Positions 1 through 13,258 of a DNA stretch of 40,318 nucleotides are shown here, one piece after another. The stretch comes from Ichthyophonus hoferi (Eukaryota > Opisthokonta > Ichthyosporea > Ichthyophonida > Ichthyophonidae), in assembly GCA_002751075.1 (NCBI GenBank), contig NAOQ01000025.1, positions 176,243-216,560 on the forward strand. Reading direction: 5' to 3'. The number at the start of each line of letters is the position of its first letter. The first letter of the stretch is position 1. Made by a program: the position numbers and the translations under genes. A model generated the notes under the pieces. It had not been told where the DNA came from and did no database searches. It saw nothing but the letters and a program-made list of their open reading frames with translations.

Positions 1-354
1 ATTTTTATTATTTCTATTGTTACAATTACTGTTGTTATAATTACTATTAGCAATATATCCTTAACTCTAGTTAAGTCAATCCTTACTCCCTCTCTATTTT
101 ATTACTACTTATTTACATATATGTTCATGCATTTTATTACCTTTCAAATGCTGTTTTCAATTGTTGTTATAAAATAGGTCAAGCCCAAATCTATATATAA
201 TTCTTGGTCTAGCCAGTCAACACTATGTTATGTTCTACCCTATATATAGTTAAGTCATTACATATTTTATATATCTTGTAAAGTACACAGCTATATTCTT
301 AGGTTTATATTCAACTAATCCCCACTACTGTTAAACTATAATATATACATTACC

Positions 355-385
<31 letters not shown>

Positions 386-555
386 GAAAGTAAAATATGT
401 GCCAAATAAGCAATAAATATTTTATACAATACCTTGTGAAGGTTTTGTCTTAATATTTGTATGTATGTATATATGTATGTCTGTATGTATGTATGTATGT
501 TTATCCATTCTCTCTTTCCATCTAACTCTATCTTTTTTAAATCCCTTTTCCTCAG
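1..555. other. AT-rich non-coding DNA, probably intron
   Basis: No coding stretch with cysteine spacing or other protein signature is seen. It holds an (AT)n run at about 359-385 and a TGTA-type tetranucleotide run at about 459-502. It ends in a pyrimidine tract and CAG at 553-555, the acceptor of the first recognisable EGF exon, so it is most simply an intron of that gene whose 5' exons lie outside the window. Confidence 0.6.
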
Positions 556-3500
556 TTGGTGTCAAGACCTGCAATAAGTGGGACTATGTATGTCCCACCC
601 ACTCCTTCTGCATGGACACAAAGGAAGGACCAATCTGCAAATGCTTAAAGGGGTATCATGTGTACAATCGCACATGTACAGGCATGTTTCTTAATTTAAC
701 ACTTTTTTTTCTTATGCTTTCTTTATCTTTTGTTTCTTATAATTACTTAGTATCTTTTCTAATTTATTCTATTCCTAGAAATGTAGTAAAATAAAATTTT
801 GAATTGGTTTTCTAGGTGGTGTGTGTGTTGGGTAGAGGGTCTCATTAATGGGTGTCCTGAGGTGCAGTAAATAATATTCTCTCTCCTTCTCTTTCTTTTT
901 TTTATAATGTATTCTTTTATTACATACCCTTTTGTGTAATTTTTACATCCCATTTCTTTCCCTCTTTTTAAAAAAAATCTTCTTATATCTTTTACTTACT
1001 TGCAGATATAGATGAATGTAAGAGGAACTCTATTATCTGTGGCAGAAATGCAATGTGCATCAATAATGATGGTGGCTTCAATTGCACAACCTGTGCAAAG
1101 GGCCATCATCTAATGAATGGCATGTGCATAGGTATGTAATTTAGATCAGACTTTGGTTGTATGCCACATCTCTATATATTCTTGTCCCCTTTCATTCTTC
1201 TGGCTCTGTTATCTTCTTTGGCTATATGTATCTATATAAAATAGTCATTCATATCTCTTGAATCATTGTTAACTATTTTACCTACAGATATAGATGAGTG
1301 TTTGGCCAACTCCACAATCTGTGGAGGTGAAGGAGTGTGCCAGAACACCAAAGGAGGATATACATGCTCAAGCTGTCTCACAGGCTACACAGTGGTCAAC
1401 AACATGTGTATAGGTATGTTAAGAGTCTTTATACACTCCAAGTCCACTTTATACATATGATATACAATACAGTACAATACAATACAGTGCAATACAATAC
1501 TATGCCATATAATACTATACCATCCTATACTATATTGTACTATACTATATTATATTATGCTATTATCTGCTTTACTATATTATTATGCTGTACTATCTAT
1601 ACTATACTATACAATACAATATAGTACAATTCAATATAGAAAAATATAAAAAAATATAATGCAATACTATACAATACAATATGATATCCCCTTTTTCTTT
1701 ATTCTTCTAATATTTTCGCATACATTCACACAGATGTAAATGAGTGTACATTCCCCACTGCATGCTTGGCATCATCCCAGTGTCATAACACAAATGGTAG
1801 TTACTGGTGTAGTGAGAGGGAGGAGATGAAGAAGATTGTGGTTGAAATGGAGTCAAATTCAGAGACCATCAACACATTCACTCAATTGGTCCATGATGTA
1901 AGTTATTTGGTAGATGAGTATAGGGGTGTTTGTATTTTCTAGTAATTTGCATTGAGTATTATTAATTACAAAGTATGGTTTGGAGTAGTTTATAATGCTG
2001 TATTTTGGAATCATGGGTTTCTTTTAGATTCTACTAATAATAATCTATTTATGATATATATTTTTATATTGTGTAGTTTAATAACGTAGCCAACACCCAC
2101 ATCTATATCTTTCTACAGGTCAAAGTTATTTCACTCTTTGGATGGAAGAAAGTCAAAGAATTGAAGGAGGAAGCTCTGGCTACCAAGTCAGTTTGTAATG
2201 CTAAGGAAGTGTTGCTACCACTAATTAATGAAGTATGTTTTATTTTTTATTATCACACAGGTACAAGTGGGTGCATATATTAGCATTTGGCATGGTGTAT
2301 TTTCTATCAATTATCTAATAAGTATATTTATTATAAAACATATTTTAAAGTATTATTCAATAGTCTATTAGACCGTATCCTTTTACTATCAAGCAATATA
2401 ATATTATATTACCTTATATTATATATTTGCTATTTTAATATTTAGTTTTATAATTTTTATCCAATTAACAATGTTACACTATTTCTGCTGATACAGGTTA
2501 CCTTGGCCTTGATCTACCAGAGTAACTGGGCTTCAAGACACGTAGCTTTACTTAACAACACAACTAGAAAGGCAGCCAGTTCCTTTACACAGATAGAAAA
2601 TATGGTATGTGTGCTCAATACATTCTTACATACATAATATTGTCTAATGATTGGCTTATATGGCCAAACATATGTGTACTCCCTAGTGTCTCATAAGTCT
2701 TCAATCACAATAATGAACGGTGATCTATCTCTGGGGTTTCAGAATAGTTTTATAAGTGTTAAATGCCTATGGTAAGGGGCTTTATATGGGTATTTTGTTT
2801 GATTTTTTATTTTAATTAAGATATAACATTTATTTACATTTTGGATAGTGGTAAACAATGTGCTCACATATATCTTCTGACAGACAAAGAATATGTTATA
2901 TTCAGGGCTACGCACAATGAGGGACAGCTGGGAAGGAATAATGGTTCCCGAGGTAGCTACCAATGCTAGAAAGGCAGTAAAGCAACTAATCAGTGAGGCA
3001 TGTTTGATTGCATATATATATTATACTGGAATGCTGTAATGCTTAGTGTGGTATATTTGTAACTGTGCAAGTTATATTTTATATATTCCATTATACTCTA
3101 TTTTACTTTATTCTTTTGTATTGTCCTCTAGTTTAGTCTATTATATTGTGTCTTATTACAATCAATTATATTTCATGCTATTCCAGTTTATATTGTTCTG
3201 ATTTATTTTATTTTATTCTATTCTATTCTACCATTGTGCCATAATCTCTTATTGACATCCTATGCTTACAGCCAAGCAGTTTGTTGAACAATTACCCCAG
3301 CATGATTAAGATGATAAGCTCAGGATGGATGCCCGTTATGCTTATGACTGTATTCATGCTATTAATGAACAGTAGAACCTGGCCTACTACAAAACAAAGA
3401 AAGGTAAATTTGTAATATTTGCATGTTGTGCTTATATATGGCACCCTACTATAGTTTGACACTATAATATAGTTACTTAATATATGATATGTTATTGAAC

Positions 3501-4715
3501 TAGACAATATTATCTTGTACAATATCCTAATATTATCATAGCCTATAATATTATACTGTATTGTACTACACTAACTATTAATATCAGACCAACCAGGAGA
3601 TGGGGTCAGTCCAAACTGGACCACTAGAAGATGTGGAGGATGCCTGGGAGGAAATAGATCTGATGACAAACAAGGAAGAAATGGTAAGTACTTTAAAACA
3701 ATGAAAGAACAAGATAATGTAGTTTTGAATATTAAATTATAAATTATATAATCATAGCTTAAATTTATACTCATATATTACATCTATACAGGTGAACATC
3801 AAAACGGCAGCCTCTTTGAGTCCTTTGTTGGTAAGTAAAGTATGATATAATATCATATTGGATTATAGTAGACAATAGAGAAATAGCTTACTACCTATTA
3901 TGAAATCTTATATTTCAATAGCTAATTGCATCATATTATATTATAGGGTTACATGGTATTGCATTAAAATCTCATTAATACAATGTAATATATAGTAGAT
4001 AATGCTTTGTCATGTAATAGATGTTTAATAATATTATAATTTTTGTATGATATGACATACTGTGTATGGTAATTTAATAGCTAATTGGGTATATCTTAGT
4101 AGATTATAATCTCCCTACTAACACTTGAAACATCAGGAGGAAGTGGAACAATGGAGAATTAAAAAAGAAAGGGCTGAAGAGGAACTGAAGTTGATCACTG
4201 AGAAATTGCAGAGTGTAAATAAGGTAGGAGGGATATGTGTATTTTTATGTTTTCCTTTTATTTTGTATTATATATGCTGTATTATCTCATATAATATCAT
4301 ATTATATTACATTACATCATATTATACTGCGCTGATTGTCTTGTATTATATTATTTTATAGCATATACCTATTTATATACTTATACTGCATACTGTATGT
4401 TAACACTACACAGAAAGTTGGGGAGCTGGAAGAAGAAGTTACTGAACAGAAGGCAAGTGACTAGAACTAATTTGTAGTAATTAGTGCATTATATTATGCC
4501 AATGTGCCTTGGATATGATTTTATGTTTAACAGATATTGATTATACTAGCATTTATGTTATCTGAAATATAATATAAAAGACATGCTTTCATATTCACAT
4601 CATCAATGATAGGTATTTTCTTATATGGAAATATTATGTGGTATTGCATTTTGTGATATTGGATTAGTAGACCACTCCTTGTAATTAGATTAATAATTAA
4701 TATAGCCAATATAAC

Positions 4716-4747
<32 letters not shown>

Positions 4748-5403
4748 TATTGTAGTGCTACTCTGTTAAACCATTACTAAATATTTTACTATTTCCAGAT
4801 GGATTTAAAGGCTATACAGACGGAGAAGGAGGATAGGTTGCGCACTCTGTCAGGATTGAGAAGGGAGAGATCAACACTGAAGGCTGTATGTGATAGCAGC
4901 TTTCTATAGAGAGCAGTATCTGTATATAATCATAAACACAATGGTAATAGTCATTGTTGTGTTAGTAGTAATAGTAGTGGTAATAATAATAATACCAATA
5001 GCAATAGTAAAAGCATTATTAATAGTAACAATCATAATTATATTAATAGTTATATTAATATTGATATTTATAGTAGTAGTAGTAGTCATAGTACTATTAA
5101 TAGTAATGGTAAAAGTAACTATGATAATAATAGTTATATTAATAGCATTGGTAATAGTAATTGTAATAGTTATTGTAATCATGATTGTGATAGTAGTAGT
5201 AGCAATAATAATTATCATATTAGTGCATGCGTTATAGTGTATAGATGTTATAGTGTATGCAGGTTATATTGTATAATGTTTTGCTATAGTGTATATGTGT
5301 TATACATGATATACCCTACACCCTATACATTTGCATATATAATTTTATTTATTATTGGTTTCATCCCCAGAGATGTGAGGAAGCCAACCATCTTCAAATT
5401 TGA
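556..5403 (+). CDS. EGF-repeat single-pass membrane protein with coiled-coil tail (5' partial)
   Basis: Exons: 556-681, 1006-1131, 1288-1413, 1734-1897, 2119-2232, 2497-2604, 2884-2997, 3272-3403, 3588-3683, 3792-3830, 4137-4223, 4414-4452, 4799-4885 and 5371-5403 (stop TGA). The phases join without a stop, giving about 463 residues. Exons 1-3 are each 126 nt with phase 1-1 borders and each encode one six-cysteine EGF module; modules 2 and 3 start DIDEC, the calcium-binding EGF signature. Exon 4 starts DVNEC but has only four cysteines, so it is half a module. Three exons of 38, 36 and 38 codons follow, then a hydrophobic stretch in exon 8 (GWMPVMLMTVFMLLMN) followed by K/R residues, read as a membrane span with the EGF side outside. 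The tail (exons 9-14) is acidic and Glu/Lys-rich coiled coil, ending HLQI. NxS/T sites occur in the EGF part. Three introns (682, 2998, 4453) have GC donors. I recognise no named orthologue. The start lies upstream of the window, and the last short exon is the least certain. Confidence 0.82.
1460..1690 (+). repeat. degenerate pentanucleotide repeat in EGF-gene intron
   Basis: Imperfect 5-bp units (TACAA, TATAC, TATAT types) fill most of the intron between the third and fourth EGF exons. The short open frames here are repeat artefacts. Confidence 0.7.
3060..3240 (+). repeat. degenerate pentanucleotide repeat in intron
   Basis: T-rich 5-bp units (TATTC, TATTT, TATTA types) occupy most of the intron that begins with a GC donor at 2998 and ends before the exon at 3272. 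Confidence 0.6.
4714..4747 (+). repeat. (TAA)n microsatellite
   Basis: An uninterrupted run of ATA/TAA triplets in the intron upstream of the exon at 4799. Confidence 0.9.
4920..5225 (+). repeat. degenerate triplet repeat (TAATAG-like)
   Basis: The last intron of the EGF gene is an imperfect TAA/TAG/TAT-type triplet array. Its 3-bp period keeps frames open on both strands and gives runs of Ile/Val or Ile/Thr. The product is low-complexity, and the array sits inside an intron bounded by a good donor (4886) and acceptor (CCCCAG at 5365-5370). Confidence 0.8.
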
Positions 5404-7399
5404 AGACAGTGTTCAACTGCCATTAACAGGGCAGGTATAATTATAACTATATATATATATATATATATACAGAAAAATATAGAGAAAAATCCATACATAT
5501 ATTATTTTTATTTGTTTTTAAAAAAAAACAAAAAAAAAAGAGCAAAAAATGATCCTCATCATTCTGCTGATCCCACCAGTGGCCACTATCACTGAGGCTG
5601 AAATATTAATTTCATTTATTTATTAACAAAATATGTGTATATAATACTGGATGTATCAAGGGGTAAGAGGGTTGAATTCTATAAAGAAGTGCGTTATGTG
5701 TATTGTATTATAATAAAATACAACTGAATAATAGCATAGTATAATAAAGGGAAATATAATGCAACATGGTATAATACAAGACAAGCTAATATGATATAAT
5801 ACTATACCATAGAATACACTATAATATAATACAATACAACATAACATAATCCAATCCAATCCAATACGATTCAATAAAGTAGAATAAAATATACAATATA
5901 TTATAATAAGATGCAACACAATCCAATCCAATCCAACCCAATACAAAACCATGCAGAACAATATTAATCCAAACTGATCCAGTTCAATCTTGTATTATAT
6001 TGTATACATGGTATGAGACAATTTGAAGGTGTTATTATCTGTCTCTATCTTTTACTTTCTGGTTGAATATCTGATATAAGTGAAATGGTAGTCTGACAAT
6101 GTGGAGTCAAACCTAATCACACTCTTTTTTTTTGGTGAAACCTTGTGTTGAAGTGAAATGAATGCAGTACTTGTGTAGATTTCTTAGAATGTTTTCTGGC
6201 TGATCAATAGAGAAATCGCTAGACATAGTTTATTGTGCAGTGTTTTTTATTAAATAAAGACTAATGATTATTGGTCGCTATAAAATTCATGTTCCGTGAC
6301 TTAGTTCATGTTAAATACTAGCATATTTAGTGTTCTTTTGTATTTAAGGGCTTTCAGGGGCTGAGTTTAATCAGCCTGCTTTATCAATATTAGAATTTAC
6401 ACTTCAATAGTTTTATATATATGTGTACTACTTATATTAGAGTAAGAATTATAATAAAAAAGGTAAATATTTGTCAGAGATGTGTTTGTATGCCTTTTTT
6501 CCCCCCAAAAGATCCTATCATGGAACTAATTCTAATACTATTTTTCAAATAAACTATATATTATCCATATTATATTGAACCAGTTTAGATTCATAAAACA
6601 ATTATATTAGCAAAAAATAAAGTGCATACAATGAGATGTATTAAATGTATGTATAATAGTATTTAATACAGTATATAGGTGTTTATATTAAGAAACTCGT
6701 ATAATAATTAGTACATTAGGAGGACAGCACAGCATTATACATGATCATATGACAGAATATATATATATATATACGATGCTGGGCATATTAGGACAAGGGT
6801 ATTTTCAAGGGCATATATAAGAATAAATACTATGATATTTATGAGTGCATATAAAATCCATATATAGCATAATATACAGGTCTACCGGGTAAACATTTAC
6901 ATAACAAATTAACGCTGAATCAAAACGTGAACGTAATCTATTGAACACTATAGCCTGAGTATCTTGAATTAATGAACTTTTTATGTAAATTTTGTATGAT
7001 CAATATTCTAGGTCAGTTAAAAAAATAATATATGGCATACCTTTCTACTCATATACATGCTAAAATATATTAATGCATTAATGTATTTATGTCACCAGTC
7101 AAGTTTGTTACTTATATTATATAATAAAGAAGTATACATAGCATTATAATACTTCATATTTATCCTCCCAAACTCTAGGCACTATTACTATCAATTTAAA
7201 AAATATATAATCATATGCTTCTCTATTCAAATGCCCAACCAACCTACCTACTTATGTCATATACTTAACAAGACTGTCACAGGCAAGCTTGCTATTATTT
7301 CTGTTCTACTTCACCATTTCATTAAATATATTACCCACATATGCCACTGCTCCAATATCGCTATCTGTACTAGATAGATATCGTATACTTGATAGTATG
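5404..7399. other. convergent intergenic spacer
   Basis: It lies between the stop of the EGF gene (plus) and the stop of the CAP-Gly gene (minus) and must hold both 3' ends. It contains (AT)n at about 5446-5470, a degenerate pentamer tract at about 5690-5990 (TAATA, CCAAT and CAATA types) and no convincing exon. An AATAAA at 5712-5717 is a candidate poly(A) signal for the plus gene; it is weak because the whole area is A/T-rich. Confidence 0.6.
5712..5717 (+). promoter_or_regulatory. candidate poly(A) signal AATAAA
   Basis: First clear AATAAA, about 310 nt after the EGF-gene stop. The base composition makes chance matches common. Confidence 0.25.
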
Positions 7400-10300
7400 T
7401 TATTTTTCATTTTTGCCTGGTGTTCCAGTCAATGATAATCTTTTAAATTCTTCCAACTTAAATTTTAACTCCTCATTCTGATTGGAAATACATCGCCCAT
7501 TCTCTTCCTATTTAAAAAATAACCGGATTAGTTATTGGCCATATCATGCAAATACTGTATGTAAATCTCTTTCTGTGATATAATCAGTTAATGCAATAGA
7601 ACAATTATTAGTGTCATAAAAGTATTTCAGATTATACTAACTATAACATATACATATGTGTTCAGAAATACTAGTGCAAATAGGTAAAGAGTTCACTCAT
7701 ATGATGCAATCTATATCTTTATTAATGACATTTTCTAAGTGTTTATGTTATTATTTTTTATTATAAAGTAAAATAAATCAAGTGCCCTGCAGAGACAGAA
7801 AAAAAAAGCGGGAATGTTTCTGTGTATACAATGCTACACATATATGTATGATAGTATGTATGTCTTATAATGTGGTGAGATATATGCAGTATAGTATGAG
7901 AGTATGTATACATTATAGTATAATATTATGTACACATTATAGAATAGTAGTACTATTATACTATAATATAATAGTATGTACATATGATAGTATAATAGCA
8001 TAATACTATGAGTATGATGGTATGTATATGCTTATATGCAACTATACATGTATATATATCTATGCATATATAAGGGATGAGATGATACATACCAACACCT
8101 CCAGTTGATTTATTGCCACATTTGCTTTTTGCCACGCCAATCTCTCTGAATCCTATTCGTTTTTCAGGTTATTAAATAGTTGCATTTATTTATATAATAA
8201 CCATATATGAACGCATCTTAAATTGATTTTCTTCTCATTATCCTTCCCTACAACCCATAAAGTAATGATCGCTATTATGAGAAACATACATGCTAAAGGT
8301 GTTCTTTAAAAAAAAATTCAAACTAACCAATGCACAGTCATTTATATTTTTTATTCAACTATATATATGTGTAAATTTTATTAGCCTAATCAGTAATAGT
8401 TAATGCATACCATATATAAGCACTACGAAAAAAAATACAAAGTATCTGATTGGCATATGTATTACAGTACATTATATTATATTTGGGTATAGTTATTCTA
8501 TTATGTTCTACTATATTGTATTGTAATATATTCTATTCTATTCTATTATAATACACTCTACTATGTTATATTATATTACGTTACAATACACAAATTCTAT
8601 AATAATATATCATAACAGATTATAATACGTTATATTATAACACACCATAACACAAGCACCTAACCACTTACCTTTTTCTCATTCATGGCCATCACCAACA
8701 ACTCATTATCATTGGATAAGGCTTTAATCTGTGATCGCAAAGCCCTCGCTTCTATCTCCAATACATTCATCTTAGTGGTCTTTACCTCCAGCTCTTTACA
8801 TTCTTCTATCTTGAGGTCATATACCGCCTGCATGTATGTATGAATATAAATATATATATATATAAGGAGCAGCAAGCTAGTATACGGATATACCTCAGGG
8901 CCTATCATACTATACCCTACCCTACTCTACCCTACCTTACCCCACCCTAACCTAGCATACCATATAATACATACTTTCATACTCTCTAGCTCACACATTA
9001 ATGACTTGACTATAGTGGACTCTACTGATGACGTAGCTGTCTTCTCCCACCTAGATAATGGGGTATGTTTATTAGTTAATTTTTATTGGCCGAGTTCTTT
9101 ATTTACAAATTTTAAATTTTAAATAGGATTAGTCAAGGGTCTTATAAAGAAACAACCCATAAGAAGATGTACTATATCTTATACAACCTCCAAGTAGTAC
9201 AGGAACCAATGATCATAATTGCTAAATATATTATTTTTATGCATAAATTTAAAAAAATTATCAGTCAATAAAAATGAGGATAAAACACTATAATTTACTG
9301 TATAAAACTTAACTAGAATTAATCAATTAAATAAGCTTATAATAAAATAATTTTAAAAAGGGCAAGAATGATAGGAGAAAAAACAGTAAGAGATTAGAAT
9401 AAAGAGAAACAATCTCTAACTTAAACGGCAATGTCAATGAAAACAAAACCATAATCTACACAAAGAGGGCTAGCCTGTTATAGTTACCCTAAAGTATGCA
9501 GCCAATAATATAACTCCTTGACAACCAATAATATCCTGCCTTGACAACCAATCATAGTAACCTACCTGTGAGCAGTATTCTTACATTCGTCCCTCTCTTT
9601 GACCAATTCTTGCACTTCCTTCTTCAAGCTACAAGGTATTCCATTGGTCAGTAGAGTTCGGGTGGTCACCGACAGTGATGTCACTCCTATAATATAATAC
9701 ACCAATAGGATGCACTATGCTTGTTTATCAATCCAGTCTTCGCTCAGTATCTATATCTAGTCAACTATAATGTTATTAATAGATTACATGGTTAAAAATT
9801 ATATCTGTGATCTGTGTGGTTATCCTTAAAACCGGGTTTTTACTGATTGTCATTAAGATTATTTAAAGATATGCTTTAATATGCTAAAAAATAACATATA
9901 ACCTTTACTTATTGCTTTGTTAAAATCTTATTGTCAAGTCTTGATTGTTAGCTTTAATTAGTACTAAAGGTAAAGTGAGCATACCTATTGGTTAACAATC
10001 ACTGCTTAGTCACCGTTGCCCTCTTATAAAAACCGTAAATACATCATTAAAGGTTCCACAAATAAATACATATGTTGTTTGATCCAATAAAACAGAGAAT
10101 AAAAATTAAATATATATTTTCAAAAACAAAGTTACTGACATGTTTTTAATGGCTATTTGATAGCTTCAGTATAGGCTGTCATTATTATTTACTATAGTCA
10201 TTGCCATATACATAAAGAATAATTTGGTACAGGTCCATATCAAATAACACATATATGTATATATGTATATATGTATATTGTGTAAGGAAAAACACAGATA

Positions 10301-13225
10301 TTCTTACTCGGCCACATACCTCTGTTCGTTAGCATATACTTTTTTATTCTCCAGTTGTAATTCGTCTATGCTTCCATTTAATCTGTCTCCACCCAACCAC
10401 TATATAAGACAACTTCCCTCTACAATACCTTCAGCATAGTGGAATATATCTAGATGACTAAAATGGTTCCATCAATCAAAGAGCTACGTTATATTATATT
10501 TTATAATATAATGTATTGTAATTTATTTTATTACAGTGAAATGTAGTTTATTGCATTGCATTATGTTCTATTATCTTATATTATACTTTCATATAAACAT
10601 ATGTGTGTACATAATACGTATAGGTGCGTATGTGGTGTAGAGTACATGTATATGCATGCAAGACATACACATACACTTCTATACACATACCTGTGTATTT
10701 CTGTTTCGTTTTTATCCTTTGCCTCCCTCAGACTATTAACCTCATCTCTAAGGCTTTATTGGAAAAATATCATTAATTTACTTCCCAGAAAGGAAGGAAG
10801 AAAAAGGGTATATAGAAGGGTATTGGTTGATAATAGTTTAAATAAAGAGGTTATGCCCAATAAAGAACACGGAATAGCTTTAATTTTTTATATTTTTTTT
10901 AATAAACTATGATCACTGAATAGCCTGATTAACATATATATATATATAAACATATACACATTTGTTCATACATGCATACTATAATATACTAAAATCCGAT
11001 ATGTTATAGGAATTTATTCCCACTAAATTGCTATATACGTTTTTAAGTATGTCAAATGTGTTTGAATATATGTGTTGTGTGGTATATACATATAATTACA
11101 GGATATACACATACACTTCTATACACATACCTGTGTAGTTCTGTTTCGTTTTTCTTCTTTGTCTCCTTCAGACTATTAATCTCACTCTCAAGGCTTCATT
11201 GGGATAATATCATTAGTTTATCTCCCAGAAAGGAAGGAAGAAAAACGGCATATACAATGGTATTGGCTGATAATAGATTAAATAGGTTATGCTTAATAAA
11301 GACCATGGACTGGCTATAAATATTATAATTAATCTTAAATCTTAATAAATTATTATCATTGAATAACCTGATTAAAATATACATACCATCATGCATAAAT
11401 TCATACATACATACATGCATAATATATACTATGATACATACTATCACACATACTTTCCTACAGAGATAAAAATATGATCTTACCTCATTATTGATAGTTC
11501 TTTCTTTTTATTGGTTACATTCAACTGTTGTACACTGATTTCCAATCTGCATCAGGCAAACTATTAATTATAATAACAGCATCCTTGTATTTTTAATTGA
11601 TAGATAGATAAGATTAAAAATAGAGATTAAGATATAAGGACTCTAACATCTAGTATCTTTGTATATGAGCACCAACTGGCAATAATCATACTATGCTTCT
11701 GACATTTTTTTATTTGGTCATTTTTTCATTTTTTTCATTTTTTCATTTTTTCATTTTTTCTAATATTTCATATAGTCGCGTAGTAGAGTAAGATACAACA
11801 CAATATAGTATAGTACAAAAAAGTGTATCATACTACATGAATTAATTCCCACTAAATCGTTATATACAGATATACATGCCAGATATGCAGATACACCTCT
11901 ATGGACATACCTGCTTAGTTCTGTTTCGTTTTTATTCATTGTCTCCCTTAAATTCTTAACCTCACCTTCAAGGCTTCATTGGGCATATGTCATTAGTTTA
12001 CCTCCCAGAAAGAAAGGAAGACAAAAGATATGTATAAAAGTATTGGCTGATAATAGTTTAACTAAAGAGATTATGCCTAATAAAGACTACGGATTGGCTA
12101 TAATTATTTAATATATTATTATCATTAAAATACCTGTTCAGCATATGCACATATACTATAATACACACTATCATACATACATCCGTATATATTATAGTAT
12201 ATACTATCATTCATATGATTATACGTATTAGAATACGCCCTTTCATGCATACATACCAACATTCATATATATTATAATTCATACTAGAATACACACATTC
12301 ACACATTTACATATACATACATACTATAATATATACATACATATATACTATAATACGTACTATCACATATACTTCCATACAGAAACCAAAATATGATCTT
12401 ACCTCTTTATTAATAGGCTTTTCTTTTGACTGGTTTCATTCAACTGTTGTACACTGCCTTCCAATCTGCGTCAGGCAAAGTATTAATTCTATTACCAGCA
12501 GCCTTGTATTTTTAATTGATATGAAGATAAGATTAAAAAATAGAGATTAAGTATTAGGTCTCTAATATATTTGTTTAGATAATTCAATTGGCAATCACTA
12601 TACTATACTTTGGTTGTGCATTTCATTTTTTTCTCTCGAATATATCACATAGTAGAGTAAGATAAAATACAACACAGTCTAATTCGATTTAATATAATAT
12701 AATATAATATAATATAATATAATATAATATAATATAGTATAATATAGTACGCAATAAATATATATATATATATATAGTGGGTGTCATATGTGTTTTTAGT
12801 GTACGAAATGTGTGTACGTGGTATATGGGACCAGCATATGCATGTCAGACATACACATACACTTCTATACACATACCTGTGTAGTTCTGTTTCGGTTTTA
12901 TGCTTTGCATCCCTTAGATTATTAACCTCTCCTGCAAGGCTTCATTGGGCAAATATCGTTAGTTTAGCTGCCAGAAAGAAAGGAAGACAAAGGGGATATA
13001 GAAATGTATTGGCTGATAATAGTTTCAATAAAGAGATTATGCCTAATAAAGACCATGGGTTGGCTATGATCATAATTACTATTAAATTGTAATAAATTAT
13101 TATCATTGAATAACCTGATTAACACATACATACATACATACATACATACTATCAAAAATACATACATACTATCGTACATACATACATACATATATACATA
13201 CATACATACATACATACTAACATAT

Positions 13226-13258
<33 letters not shown>

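Noticed and set aside
4890-5237. Open frames on both strands with Ile/Val or Ile/Thr runs
   Set aside because: A 3-bp degenerate repeat inside an intron keeps the frames open; no protein family, and the flanking splice sites place it in an intron.
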